Counted from the first letter of the stretch, positions 24,071 to 35,717 are shown. The stretch is 64,000 bases of DNA from Umbilicaria muhlenbergii (GCA_000611775.1 KK106981.1:1545507-1609506); one strand, 5' to 3'. The notes: a model not told the origin generated them from the sequence alone. Program-made: numbers and translations.

Positions 24071-27000
24071 TGTGACAGGTATGATGTTCTCTTGTTATAA
24101 GCTTTGTTATACTGAGTGTCTTGACTGCAGCATCATTGTGACAAGCATGTATAATTTCTTCTGCACTGACTTATAGTCCTTGCTTCTTAAATGAAAGGAC
24201 TGTTGCATTATTTCAGTGATGATTGAGGTACTGACAGTCTTCAGCAGTTCATAATCAGGTCATCTTGATAAATCATCAGCAGAGTTCTTCTTGTCCTCTT
24301 AATATGTGATCTTAAAGTTGTACTCAGTGAGCTTTTCAGCTCACTTGAGCTGCCTTCATGTGAGGTTTAAGGTAGTCATGAATCAAACAAGGTTTGCATG
24401 ATCAATCAGTATGACAATTTGATGTTTAGCACCCTGACAGTAGTGCTGTTAATGATGCATGACTTTCATGATGACAAGGAGTTCTTGCTCATTTATATTA
24501 TATCAGGTCTCAGTATTTAGCAGCTTCTTGCTGTAGTAAGTAATTAATAATCAGTGCAATTGATCATCAACCTTGAAGCATTGCATCAAGATTTCATCAA
24601 TTGTGAATTTAAAGATGTTCATTTCAACCCTCATGAGTTTGTTTTCATTGAAGTAATGTAATAATGAAGCACTCATGAAGGTCTCCTTCAGAGCATTAAA
24701 TGCTTTCAATGCAGCTCCTGAAAGTGAAAAAAAGGCAGGTATGATGTTTTCTTGTTATAACTCTCCTCTGACTTATGAGCTGCATGCTGAATAACTTGTG
24801 TTAAACCTCTGCAATGAGATTAAGCTGCTCTGCTTTCCTTCAATGTCTTGATGAGGAGCAGTTCAGTGAGTTGAAAGAGAACTTAATACAACCTCAGTCT
24901 TCTTTTTATTCCTTCCTGTTTTCAGAAGGTTTAACAGTGATGCTGTAATTCATGAATAATCTCTTATAAACCTTCAGAAGAAGTTGATGAAGCTTAAAAA
25001 AACCTGCAATTCATGAATGTTCTTCAGAGGCAGTCATTCTTCAACAGCTTGAATTCTCTTCAGGTTCATGTATATGCCTTTTGTATTAATCTTAAATCCT
25101 AGGAAGTTCACTTTCATTGCATTAAATGAGCACTTACTGATCTTAAGATGAAGATCATGACATCATAATGCATTTAGTACTTGTCATACATGCTCTAAAT
25201 GCTTAGACTCATATTTGCTAAAGATCAAGATATCATTCAAGTAGATCACACATGTGATGTTTAAAAACTCATCAAGCACTTTATCAATGAAGGCTTGAAA
25301 TGTAGCAGGAGCATTCATGAGACTGAAGAGCATAATAAGATATTTGAACAATTTGAATCATGTTCAGAATGCTGTTTTTCACTCATCTTCATCCTTAATT
25401 CATATTCAATTATATGCATTCTTGCAGTTCAGCTTAGTGAACTTCTTAACTCCTTGAAGATGATTCAACATGTCTGATATAAGTGATAATGAGTAATGAT
25501 TCTTAATAGTAATATCATTTAAGTGCTTATAGTCAATGACTAATCATAGGCTGTCATCTGATTTTGATACAAACATAACAGGTGAAGCTGCAGATGATAT
25601 TAATTTATGAATTATGCCTGTCTTCATGACATCATCTAAATATACCTTCAGTACATTGAGCTCAGCTGAAGACATCAAGTATAACTTTCTGAATGAAGGT
25701 TGCTGCCTCAGTTTTAAGTCAATTGCATGATTATGTGAACCTCTCTCAAGTAAAGACTGCTTCTCAGTCACCTGAAATATGTCTGTGAAGTCATGATATT
25801 CAAGAGGTAATGTGTCATACACATTGCTACCTCTGTCATACTGTAATGAGTTCATCTGAAGAGTATATTCTTTCATATTAATCACTAGGTCTGACAGTCC
25901 TATGAAGTGTTTCATAATGAAAAGGTTGTTCATATGTAGAATATTCTTCAGCACCTTCTTTTCATTAACAGTGAATACTCAGTGTGCTGTGATATGCCTC
26001 ACCTTTTTTCATAGGAATTTCCCCGTGTCATATTCATGATTCAGGTTTGCATTGATTAGAAATGATAACCTGAGGATGAAAGAAGTTGATGTGTTGTCTC
26101 ATGTGACAAGAAAGCAGCTGTTATAGTGATAAGGTTGACTGTTGATGTCATATGCTGTAATAATCAATATGATGAATTTCAACAAGTCAATCATATTGCC
26201 TCATGCATTGACTTGAGCTTCATAGAGTTCAGTTTGTAAAGACAGTTCATTGACAACATATCATGTGATAATATTGCCTTGACTGTCATTGTTAATAATA
26301 TATGAGTATTTTTTCTTCAGATCATCTCTTATTGTATGAGAGTTCACCTTTAACTGCCCTGATATCAGATGTGAGATATCATCAATGATAAATAAAGAGG
26401 TGAGCTGAAGGTTAACTGTGAATCATTTATTTGCATCAACTGCAGTAATGACTGCTGTTGATCATCCTGTCATACATTCATTTGTTCAATGACTGATGAC
26501 TTCACACTTGATACAGAGGTTGACTGCTTTTTGTGCATTCACTTCATTCTTGAGAATAAAGTCTTCTTGTCAGCATGAGGGTCCTGTGAATGTTTATGTT
26601 GTTATTATGATCACTTTCTCTGCAACTGATATGTGATTTAAATTTCAGCTTTGATCACAGCTACTTTCTTGATAAGAACCTCATGAATTGTTTTCTTTTT
26701 CACAGTTGAATTGTTGAGGGTGAGAGGTTTATTGTTCAGTGAAAGATTCTTTTCTATTGTAGTATGACGTCTGTGTTGTACTTTTGTCATATTATCAGTT
26801 TTGCTTTAATGATCCTTTTTGATGTCTGAGTGACTTCAGAACAGTTCATGATTGATGATGATGTTAAGATGTGCTGAAATTTCCTGCATTAACTGTCTTG
26901 CAACCTGCATTAGATCTCAACATCATAGTTCAGTCAGAATGTGATGAGGAAGTCTTGATCATCAACAGTTTTAAATGAGTGTTTCACTGATTTCCTTGTG

Positions 27001-27848
27001 TGAAGTTGAAAGGAAGCAGTAGAGTTCTGATAATTTATCATATCAAGAGGTGATTATATCATGATTATGAGGTTCAACTGCATTGAAGGTGATGATATTT
27101 CATTCATTCATGTCTTCACTGAGGAATAAGTTCTTCTTTAAAATCTTTAAAAAGTTGTTGTAAATGACTTAAGTGTGATCATGCTGCTTCTTTTGCTTTC
27201 ATCAGTCACTCATGACTGTTTTCTCAAGGTAGGTGCCTGCTCAGATGATGAAATCTCATTTGATAAGAAATTACTTTGACATCAGCTTCTGATTTTGATT
27301 GATTTTATTTAAGTATTCTTGAAGTTTTTATCTTGTGACTTTGATGCTTCCTGCATAAAGGTGAGGCTCTCATGACTTTACAAGGTGTTGAAAAGAGGGA
27401 GGTGTGATGTCTGTCATAATTTAATATTGTAGTTCATGTGATGAACCTGCATTGTTCTCTGAGTTTACTGTAATCATAGTTGAAGAATCTTCTTGCAGAT
27501 GTTGATTAAACTTCTGAAGCTTTCTTTTATTATCCTTAAACTTAATTTCTTGTCATATGTGTTGTAATTGTAATCACTGACGCTTGATGACCTCCTGATT
27601 ATGAGCAGTGACTGCCTCAAGATCTTTAATGATGTTGTTGAAGTTGCCTGCAGTGATATGTTCATCATCATCAATGATGTCAGAAGTAGAAGTATCAATG
27701 ACTGATAATATAAACCTGTTAATTGAAGGGCCTGCCTCAGCTTGATTATTGATTATTTCACTGACCTGACAAGATTGAAGCATTGATGTCATCATGTCTT
27801 ATTTGCTTTCAACATGACTGTTCGCCTGAAGGTACTGAGTGATCAGTA

Positions 27849-28139
27849 TGTAAGAGAGTGAGTGTATGATGATCATCATATAGAAGTTGAACAGGGTGTC
27901 ATAGGCAATATAGTCATGATAAGTCAATGCAATGATTATATGTCTTCTATTCAGTGGCAAAACTGATTGCTGAGAAAGCAGGTTTCTGAACCTCCTTGTA
28001 AAGAGTTTTACTTGATGCCAAGGCGCTAGACGCTGAGTCATCATATTTATATAATGTCATACTATAGTGTCATATTATAATGTCATACTAGTGTTGTATT
28101 AGTGTTGTACTGTCATACTATTATATGATGACTCTGACA
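27849..28139 (-). repeat. LTR of element B copy 1 (5' side of the element)
   Basis: A 291-bp partner of 19,874-20,164, followed by GAGGC at 28,140-28,144. Confidence 0.92.
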
Positions 28140-29157
28140 GAGGCGTTCTTCCTCAATTGAGGTCAACATTTCAAAAATCAGGCTGTTGAGGAATACATGA
28201 AGAAGCAAGAGGTAAAGCTTTTATTTAAGCTCAGCAAGTCATTGAAATCCTTTAAACTTATGAGATGAAGTAATTGAATTTTAAAAGATGTGATTTAAAA
28301 GTCAACCTTCTTCAGCTCTGCTTGAGATATGATGCTTGTCAAATTCACTCATGAAATTAATAATTGAATCATAAGTCATTTATGATACTTCCTGCTGAGC
28401 ATTTTAATGAGTCTTTCTTTTACTTCCCCTCTCATCACCCTCCTCAGGGACAGCAATCTAGCAGAGGTCATTATTCCTCAATGAGTGAATTTTATCACAG
28501 ATCTCAGGGTTCACACTTAAGCTGTTCAAGATCATTTACTCAATTTGATCTTCTAAAAAAAGGAAGTGATGAAGGTTAATGAAGAGAATAAGATAAGAAT
28601 GATTAAGAGGTATAACTGAGGAGTTGCATATAAAGAACTGTTTATTGAGGATCTTGTTCTTCTGCATCAGAGAGAGTCTGTCAAGCTGAAAGCTTAATGA
28701 AGAGACTCTTTTGTTGTGAACAAGACAGATGATCATGCAAGTTATCACATTCATCAGATTAATGATCAGTGTATAAAGTGAATCTTTCATGAAGATGACC
28801 TTCAGGTTTTTCAGCCTCAAACAGAACATTTAAAGCTCTTCAGTGAATTAACTTACTTCACTTTTCAGACTCTGAGAGAGCTCTTTAAGAAGAAGAAGGT
28901 GTCTTCTCTTTCATTTTAAATTTATTACATCATTTACTCTGAGCTCAGACTTCACTTTCTCATCTACCTTAAAAGCAGCTCACAAAAGTTTTAAATGCTG
29001 CTTATATATTTGAATTCAGAGGAGATCATAACACCTCTTCTTGTTGTTAAATCATTTATTTCATGACTATGCTGTGAACATGTTCAGTCAGCGTGAATGC
29101 TCATTTCATGTTTTATTTAAGCTCATTTTTTACACAATCTTCTTACTACACAACACA

Positions 29158-31650
29158 ATGCCTCACAACAGAATCTCTGATAGCAATCTCAACTCAGAAC
29201 TGCAACAACATGACTGTTTAAATCAGTGAAAGTGACAGGAATTAATCAAAGAGAGGGAAACAATGAGTTCTGTTATCAGCATGCAATTCACTGATCATGA
29301 CCTCAATGAGGGTGTCAGTTCAAACATTAACATGAGCTCAAGTTCACTTAACTGATAAAATACTCATGATGAAGAAGCTTTTAAGTCATCTGTTTAAAAA
29401 TGAGAAGTCTTACTCATATCTTACTCTTCAGAGATCAATAATCTGCAGTCACAGTACTCTCATATGAAGGATGAATCTTGATCACAAGCTCTTCAGTTTT
29501 TTACATTCATCAGATGAGCTTTTGATAATTTCAACTTCATCTTCAACTCACTCAGTGAGAGCAATCAGCCTGAGCCTGTGAACTCACTCATGTTTAGCTG
29601 ATTAAATCTCTTTGATGATGCTGAAAGATTATCATCAGAGGACTCTGACCTTATGAGTTTCCTTTGAAAAGTGATATCACAGTCAGGTCATCTTACTTTA
29701 AACTTCATCTTCATGACAGTGCTGATGTTAAAGGTGACTTCTGAAGATGCTTCAATTGCTGCTCTACTTACATCAATCATTAGTTTTATCATTCAAGTCA
29801 TCTCATCATTTATCTCAATGCATCATGAGTTTATCTTTCTCACTTTAAGTTTCATGTTGACATCAGCACAAGGCTTCTACATTAATGAGGAAGTGATGAA
29901 TAAGAAGTTAATCACTCTCTCTGAAAAACTATTGACTGAAGACACTCACATGAGGGAAGCTTCAGCACTTACAGCAGAGGCATCAAATATCATCAGTGTT
30001 ATTATTTTTATTACCTCAATTCCTGCTTCAATTATCTCAGCTCAGATCTCTGCTGCTACAGTTAATCTTCTCTCTGTCACAGTCTCTGAGCTTTCTCTGA
30101 GAGTTATTTAATTAACCTCATAAGCTTCCTCTGCTTCTGATGCACCTGCTTCATCAGTCAAAGTACCTTTGAAACGCATATAATCAGTTACTGAAACCTC
30201 AGCCAAAGGTGATGAGAGCTCACAGGAGGCTAAAAAGAAATAAAAATTTAAGAAGAATATATCTTTTAAGTTCACTGTAAAGAGGGAGAGGGTTGTTAAA
30301 AGTGATGTTTCAATTAATACAATGATTTATCACATCAAATATAAATCATTTCAGGTTAGTCAGGTGAAAATGAACTGCAGTTAATCACTTGTCAATCTTC
30401 TATTCATGCAGGTGAACAACTTTCAGGAGATTATAAACTCAGAGATCTTTCAATCACTGTTTACAGATGAGGAGCTGAGGTCTTTGAACTTACACATCAA
30501 CAGAGTCCTCTTTTCAACACTTGTGAATAAGAAAGAGAATTTAAGGGAAAGAGCAATCAAGACTTCAAATGCTGATGTTAAATCAAAGTCAGAGCATGAT
30601 AAGTTGATAAAGAAGTTGAAAATAAAGGCAGATTTATTTAAAGACATGTCAGAGGCAACTTTCAGGCAAGAGAAGATAATCTGAGCAGAGATTAAAAGTC
30701 TTCATGCAACAAAAACAGTCTCAACCTTGATTAAAATCATGAAGCATATTGAGTCAGGTATTGAGGCTCTCATTAAGACTTCAATGCTCATCATCTCAGC
30801 AGCAGAATATAATCAGTTGATTCAGTGTTTAAGAGATCATCTTGCCTCACTTGTGAAGCAGTTTCACTGAGAGCTTTCATCTTTAATCATCTTTCTTCAT
30901 CATGCAAGCACTGAGATCACTGATCAGAAGCAGACTTTATACTCTCTCATTATCTTCATCAGTGCAGTCATGAACATCAACATACTTATCTTCATTTTCT
31001 TTCCTTAATTTATTACATACTTAGCACCTGATGCTCATCAATGTGAGTGTGCTAAATGCATGTCAGAGCAACCTGCTCAGCTGCAGTCATCATTAAATCT
31101 TATTTCAGTCACTTCTGTTCCTCCCTCTTTCCTCAATTCAGATTTTAAGTTCACTCAGTCTGAAGTTAAGCAGCTTCAGGAGATTATCACAGCAGAGGAT
31201 GTGATCACTTTCACTTAATTTATGAATTTAAATACCTTCTACAAGAAGTTTATCAGGACTATTCAAATTACCTTCAACAAGTTAAACTGATACAGCAGCA
31301 GCATAAGAGCAGATATCAACATCAATTATGAAAGAACTCATTCAGCTGAGTTGAAATTAGAGGTCAGGAACACTGCACTTTCAATTGAAGCTGAGTCACC
31401 CTTTATCATCACTTCATATGTCTGGACTGCTAAGGACGTTCATGAAGTTGTGAAAGCTCAGGCAGCTATCACTAGGCACATAGTGAAAGTCAATAGTGCA
31501 TGACAAGAGGAGCCAGTGAAGATGAGAGAAAGAAACCTTAAGATGAAGGAGGATAAGGCTTGAAGGGTGAAGCAGGAGGCAAAGTGAAAGAAGGAGGATT
31601 TCTTGACAAAGGTCATACATAAAGGGTTACTTCCATCTAGAGGAGTGTGA
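29158..31650 (+). pseudogene. Post-pol reading frame of element A
   Basis: A single frame (same phase from 29,158 to 31,650, about 830 codons) that follows the integrase C-terminus and precedes the right LTR. It holds a hydrophobic/Ala-Ser-rich middle (29,671-30,111), a charged helical, coiled-coil-like part (30,406-30,684), a Cys-containing stretch near 31,040 (CECAKC) and a basic, Lys/Glu-rich tail. I see no RT, integrase or protease motif. It is broken, with roughly a dozen or more breaks, but no change of frame is apparent. It could be an additional element protein, a captured host gene or a displaced gag-like frame. Confidence 0.45.
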
Positions 31651-31700
31651 ATTGAAGCAGTTGTTCATCATCAGGGCGCTCACTGAGTGTGCAGCAGAGA

Positions 31701-31830
31701 TGTTGATCAGACTTTTCTGAGTCCAGCCAAATTAGTACTAGTTAGACTGGTTCATAAGCCAGATTTTCGCTGAGGGGCTTTCCTCTCTATCAATTGCACG
31801 AAACGTCTTGCCGACCAAGTCCCTTTTTCT
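31701..31830 (+). repeat. Right LTR of element A
   Basis: Partner of 14,243-14,372, followed directly by ACAAC (31,831-31,835). CpG-rich host sequence resumes at once after it, so it marks the island edge. Confidence 0.88.
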
Positions 31831-32205
31831 ACAACCACCGAGTGATTGCCTCAGTCACTCAGGACCCCCTGCCTCGGCTAGAACTAGCCGGGCCCTAATG
31901 CCCTTTGGGATTAGCTACAAACGCTGACCACGTGCGTTTTCCGAGGAGGAAAGCTATCCGAACAGGTTAGCTCCCTGGCTTTGCCAGGGTGGCGCGCGCT
32001 AGCAAGCCATTTCGGAATGAGGTCTGAGCTAGCTGAGGCAACAGTCGAAGGGATAGCCTCAATCTTCCCAATCACCCAATTTCGAAGTTTTGGATTCTCC
32101 TTTACTTCGTACCTGGTTGTTTGAAGCGCAGTCATCAATGTTCCAGAGCGTCTTACAACACATCGCAACCATATCAGCTTCTACCTATTGCACGACAGTC
32201 GCGAT
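31831..32205. other. Host sequence at the right edge of island 1
   Basis: CpG-containing sequence starting with the ACAAC duplicate. It includes a small perfect hairpin (CGGCTAG/CTAGCCG near 31,874-31,889) and the likely promoter of the membrane-protein gene at 32,206. No supported gene. Confidence 0.5.
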
Positions 32206-32586
32206 ATGAGCATGGGCAACACCACCGACTCCGCTCCCTCATACGAGGAACTCTACCACAACCACCCTGCAAATGGGTACACGCCCTCCGGTTCCTCAAC
32301 CACAGTGCGCCAACTTTCCTTTCTCATTCTATCACTCGCAACTAACAAACGCCAGTACACTCCCGTTCCCCAAGACGACTCCATCCCAGACACCGAGCTC
32401 GGCGCCCAGAACCCACTCCAAGACCTAAGCGCCCTCAAACATGTCCATTGTGAAGCATGCGACAACCAAAGAGAACGCGTAGAACAGCGGCGTGCTGCGA
32501 CTAAGTCCTGCTATGCGGTCGCCGCGACGTTTATGGTGATTGCGTTGTGCTTGATGGTGCTGGGAATTGTGTTATCAGGCAGATAG
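32206..32586 (+). CDS. Small tail-anchored membrane protein, hypothetical
   Basis: A 109-residue protein from two exons (32206-32304, 32356-32586). The 51-bp intron (GTGCGC ... ACTAAC ... GCCAG) is a multiple of three, so retention would keep the frame. The N-terminal half is soluble and rich in Ser/Thr/Pro, with PSYEELYHNH and YTPVPQDD, which resemble tyrosine- or PY-type sorting motifs. A basic, charged helix (CDNQRERVEQRRAATKS) precedes one C-terminal membrane segment (YAVAATFMVIALCLMVLGIVL) that ends at SGR. The layout suggests a tail-anchored endomembrane protein. It is the first gene beyond the island. I recognise no named family; a second start codon lies at 32,212. Confidence 0.62.
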   Translation: MSMGNTTDSAPSYEELYHNHPANGYTPSGSSTTVRQLSFLILSLATNKRQYTPVPQDDSIPDTELGAQNPLQDLSALKHVHCEACDNQRERVEQRRAATKSCYAVAATFMVIALCLMVLGIVLSGR

Positions 32587-32778
32587 GTGGGAAGATACAT
32601 GGGTGGACGATATGGAGTTTGGGCGCCCGCCCGCCTTGTTGGGATTACCTTTTTGAGCGTGTATGATGGATATATTTTTGGGTTTATAGTATGGGCCATA
32701 CTCATTATGAAGGGTCGTTTCCGTTTCAGAAGGTTAGAAAGAAACAACGCCGAGTCTCTACAAGTACCGCGTGTGACA

Positions 32779-33466
32779 TTAAAGGAGAGCACCTCCTTCT
32801 TCCTCATCGTCCTCGTCTTCCTCATCCATAACATCATGCTCCTTCAGATACAAATCACAAGCAATTGGATCCGGCGTCCTCATCTACTCTCTAATCGCCT
32901 TCCTCTTCTGCCGCTCTACCTCGCCATCAGCCAGAGCCACAGAAGCCACTCCACCTGGTAGCGCAAACGACGGCGGAAATATGCCGTGAGATACCGCAGT
33001 GACAGTAGCTCCGCCAAGAGCAAACAAAAACGTTGTGCCGTATGAAAATCCCTTGACAGCCTACCTCTTCTTTGCACGGACCAGTTTGTTGGCTAAGTAA
33101 AGCGCCCTTCCAGCGTAGAGTTCCGCTTCTGCTTTCTGTCGCTTCAGGGATTCCTTCAGGATAAGTGTGCTGCTGCGGGCGATAGCGATATTAATCGGTT
33201 TAGACGTTCGGACCCGGAGTGCTACCGCACGGAGTGGTTCTTCCCGGATATTTACTCCTATGCGGACATCGAGGAGGAAGTCCCGTGTCTGACTATTGTT
33301 CGATGGCAAAGAGATTGGGATCGCAGCTGGTATTCCGCTAGGCTAGTATTATTGTTAGAGGGTGGTCAAACGACGTACGACGCCAACGGCTCGGTTGTAG
33401 ATGAAACCAAACACTGTAAGGCGCCTTGGCTATTTTGAACACTCCTGGGAGACGGAACACGAGCAT
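32779..33466 (-). pseudogene. Decayed hypothetical gene
   Basis: A minus-strand region that reads in one frame as protein-like sequence across two TAG stops. Parts: DFLLDVRIGVNIREEPLRAV and LKRQKAEAELYAGRALYLAN, then a stop after KKR, then FSYGTTFLFALGGATVTAV (a possible membrane segment), then a second stop after KAIRE, then DPIACDLYLKEHD and an acidic tail DEEDEDDEEEGG ending at 32,779. Upstream, an ATG at 33,464-33,466 and an acceptor at 33,326 suggest a lost or weak first intron. The two stops argue for a pseudogene; unrecognised introns are the alternative. I recognise no family. It lies about 1 kb from a CpG-depleted island. Confidence 0.45.
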
Positions 33467-34402
33467 TGGAAGAATGATGGAGAGGTAGAGAAAGTTCACA
33501 TCAGATAAGACAGACAAGTTGAATTTCTTGCATAAGTGGGCTCGTTGATCGAAACATATAAAGACCCTGTTTTGTTAATATATGCTTTCTACTCAATTCG
33601 TGGTTTTTTCTAAATAGAAGATAATTGTTGCAGTACTTAGAGCACTGCAGCGAGCCACACCGTATTGGCCATCCTCGCTTCAGTTCCTCCGTTTCAGGAG
33701 GGTTCTAAGACCATCGAAAAGCGAGAAAAAACTTGTTTGACGATGATAATCTTCACAATTCCATCCTCTCTCCTTAGACGGAGCCCGATCCCGTATTTAT
33801 CCATGGAGCTATAAGGGATCGGATGACATTTATCACGCAGACCTACTGCTTCTCGGAGGCACGCATTGGGGCTTTTGTGCACAGTGGAACTGCAAAGGTC
33901 AAAGGGAAGGACAGGAAGACGGAGAAGGTTGTGTTCAAGTGATTGACTTGGAGGGCAAGCCCTGGTCCCCTTGCGGCGTTAAAAACCCCTGAATGCTCAC
34001 TCAAGGCTGAAGCTGATGACCAGTCATACTACTACCTGTGGAACAACCTGTGGGAGACTGCTAAACCTCCCTACTGCTTTTCGTAATTCACGTGGGCGGC
34101 CTAAGTATTCATCAATTTGGAGCTTGAAGGCTGAAAGTATAATTGAGTATAGAGGGTGTAAGAGAGAGCAATAATAGAGTGTGTTAAGGGAGCAAGGTGA
34201 TGATATAGATCTTAGCATGAGAGCAAAGCGGCGACACTTTGATTAGTCAACAACCAAAGGGCTGCTATCCCTTCGTCTGGCACTCCAGCAGCTTTAAAAT
34301 CCTCTATATATCTATATTTCTAAAGATCCGTGACACCGTCAATCTCCATGAATATTCCCAAACTGTGTGCGCATCCGCTTTGATCATACTTGGGCCTTAT
34401 CC
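33467..34402. other. Intergenic region upstream of the hydrolase gene
   Basis: Mixed sequence, moderately AT-rich near 33,490-33,620 and 34,100-34,330. It holds short open frames on both strands (for example + 33,823-33,942), none with firm support. The end is the promoter of the hydrolase at 34,403. Confidence 0.45.
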
Positions 34403-35518
34403 ATGGCTTCTTCAGCACCAAGTGTCTTCACGTGTCAGCCGTGGAAAGGGCTGTATACGCTCATCGCCGTCGCTCTGGTTACTGCGCGCCTGCCATTCTG
34501 GCTGATCTACTACATCCCTTCCGCGCTCCGTCAACACCCAAAATGGACGTGGCGGCAGGCCCTCATGCTCCATCTTATCAAGACGTACAGCTATCATGCC
34601 ACCGTCATAGAGATGCGCACGCCACTCTCCCTTAAGCCTGGCCCCGACAAAGAGTGCTTTGTGACAGTCCACCCGACAAAATCAGAGCGTTACGTGGGTA
34701 TCTTAGATGACAGCAAAGCCAAGCCTGAGAAGCTGGGAGGTACATGGTATCCAAGCGCTTACGAGGTCGGAGACCAGCAAGACGTCGTTCTACACTTTCA
34801 TGGCGGGGGATACGTAGTCGGAACTGGACGAGCGGATGACACGGGCTTCGCAGCAAAGATGCTCCACAAACACTCGGCCGCGAAGACCTTCATGCCCCAG
34901 TATAGACTGTCCAGCAATCCGGGTGGCAAGTTTCCCGCAGCCCTCCAGGACGCCGTTTCCGCCTACCAATATCTCCTGGATGCCGGGGTTCCTCCTGCGA
35001 AAATCGTTGTGTCCGGCGACTCGGCAGGCGCGAACCTTGCCCTGGCCTTACTGCGGTATATTTCTGAGCACGAAGAGCTCCTTCCGAACCCCACGGCTGC
35101 TTGGCTCTGGAGTCCTTGGGTGGATCTTGCGAACGCCGCCGACTGTAGGACCTACGAACGTCATAGGAACTTCAGCACTGATTACATCAATGGGATATTC
35201 GGCGCTTGGGGCGCGCACACTTATGTGCCAGACTCCATGTCCGCGTCTCATCCGTACATTTCGCCGATGAACCACCCTTTTAGGACTAAGACGCCCTTGT
35301 GGATTCAGACTGGGGGTTTGGAGGTTTTGTTGGATGATGATGTCACGCTGGCGGAAAATATGAGGGGGGTTGAGGGTAACAAGGTCGAATTGGTGGTGGA
35401 ACCGTACGCGCCTCACGATATCATACTTCTAGGAGATAAACTGGGGTTTGTGGCCGAAGTGGAAAGGGCGACTAAGAAAGCGGTCGAGTTTTTGAAGCAC
35501 GAGAGAATAGGCTCATGA
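34403..35518 (+). CDS. Alpha/beta hydrolase, hormone-sensitive-lipase type
   Basis: An intron-free 371-residue esterase/lipase of the HSL (alpha/beta hydrolase_3) family. The start at 34,403 (ATCCATGGC) is chosen because a hydrophobic membrane-anchor segment follows (TLIAVALVTARLPFWLIYYI, about residues 17-36). The oxyanion-hole motif HGGGYVVG lies near residue 136 and the nucleophile elbow GDSAGANLALAL near residue 214. The acid is likely the Asp in GGLEVLLDDD near 310, and the histidine is in PYAPHDII near 340. The family hydrolyses short or medium acyl esters; the substrate here cannot be told. The anchor suggests the ER or a related membrane. No neighbouring biosynthetic gene points to a pathway. 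Confidence 0.88.
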   Translation: MASSAPSVFTCQPWKGLYTLIAVALVTARLPFWLIYYIPSALRQHPKWTWRQALMLHLIKTYSYHATVIEMRTPLSLKPGPDKECFVTVHPTKSERYVGILDDSKAKPEKLGGTWYPSAYEVGDQQDVVLHFHGGGYVVGTGRADDTGFAAKMLHKHSAAKTFMPQYRLSSNPGGKFPAALQDAVSAYQYLLDAGVPPAKIVVSGDSAGANLALALLRYISEHEELLPNPTAAWLWSPWVDLANAADCRTYERHRNFSTDYINGIFGAWGAHTYVPDSMSASHPYISPMNHPFRTKTPLWIQTGGLEVLLDDDVTLAENMRGVEGNKVELVVEPYAPHDIILLGDKLGFVAEVERATKKAVEFLKHERIGS

Positions 35519-35717
35519 AGATCTCTATAGGGCATCGCAGCAGCGAGATGTATACATCGCCTGGAACTCTCGGGCTTCTTTATATATTCCAAATATTCCA
35601 TAACAATTCATCACAAACCAGAGCAGTGGCTCCCAAATGCGGCATCGAGCATGAACTTTCTCCTATGCCACACCTCCTTCCCACCGCCATCTCGGGGGAT
35701 TGAGGAATATACAGAGG

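Larger units (their letters stand above)
19874..28139 (-). mobile_element. LTR element B, copy 1 (Ty3/Gypsy), nested in element A
   Basis: An 8,266-bp element with 291-bp LTRs (TGTAAG...TGACA) and the 5-bp target duplication GAGGC on both sides, sitting inside the integrase region of element A. On the minus strand: LTR; gag near 27.8-26.9 kb; RT about 25.95-25.1 kb with a recognisable palm motif near 25.24 kb; RNase H near 24.7-24.25 kb; a spacer of 90-bp repeats at 23.8-24.07 kb; integrase with zinc-binding and core parts at 23.3-22.3 kb; then a 3' tract of about 2 kb that carries a reading frame on the opposite strand. Broken, with dozens of breaks. It is younger than A because it interrupts it. 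Confidence 0.92.
14243..31830 (+). mobile_element. LTR element A (Ty3/Gypsy), fossil, split by element B
   Basis: An LTR element of about 9.3 kb once the nested 8.27-kb element is discounted. The 130-bp direct repeats at both ends are flanked by ACAAC on each side. Order on the plus strand: LTR; gag with a zinc-knuckle-like motif near 15,770; protease-like stretch near 16,600-16,800; reverse transcriptase about 17,870-18,480; RNase H 18,680-19,090; integrase from about 19,200, resuming after the insertion at 28,145 and ending near 28,830; a further long frame 29,158-31,650; LTR. The protein traces match the fungal Gypsy clade whose RT carries a D-x-KH-x-Y motif. It is broken, with dozens of breaks, and CpG is almost absent. 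It predates the nested B copy. Confidence 0.88.

Noticed and set aside
31911-32168. 85-codon minus-strand frame at the island edge
   Set aside because: No recognisable content and it overlaps the likely promoter of the membrane-protein gene.
33823-33942. Short plus-strand frame starting MTFITQTYCFSEARIG
   Set aside because: Only 39 codons, no homologue recognised, no supporting signals. It may be a gene remnant but cannot be supported.
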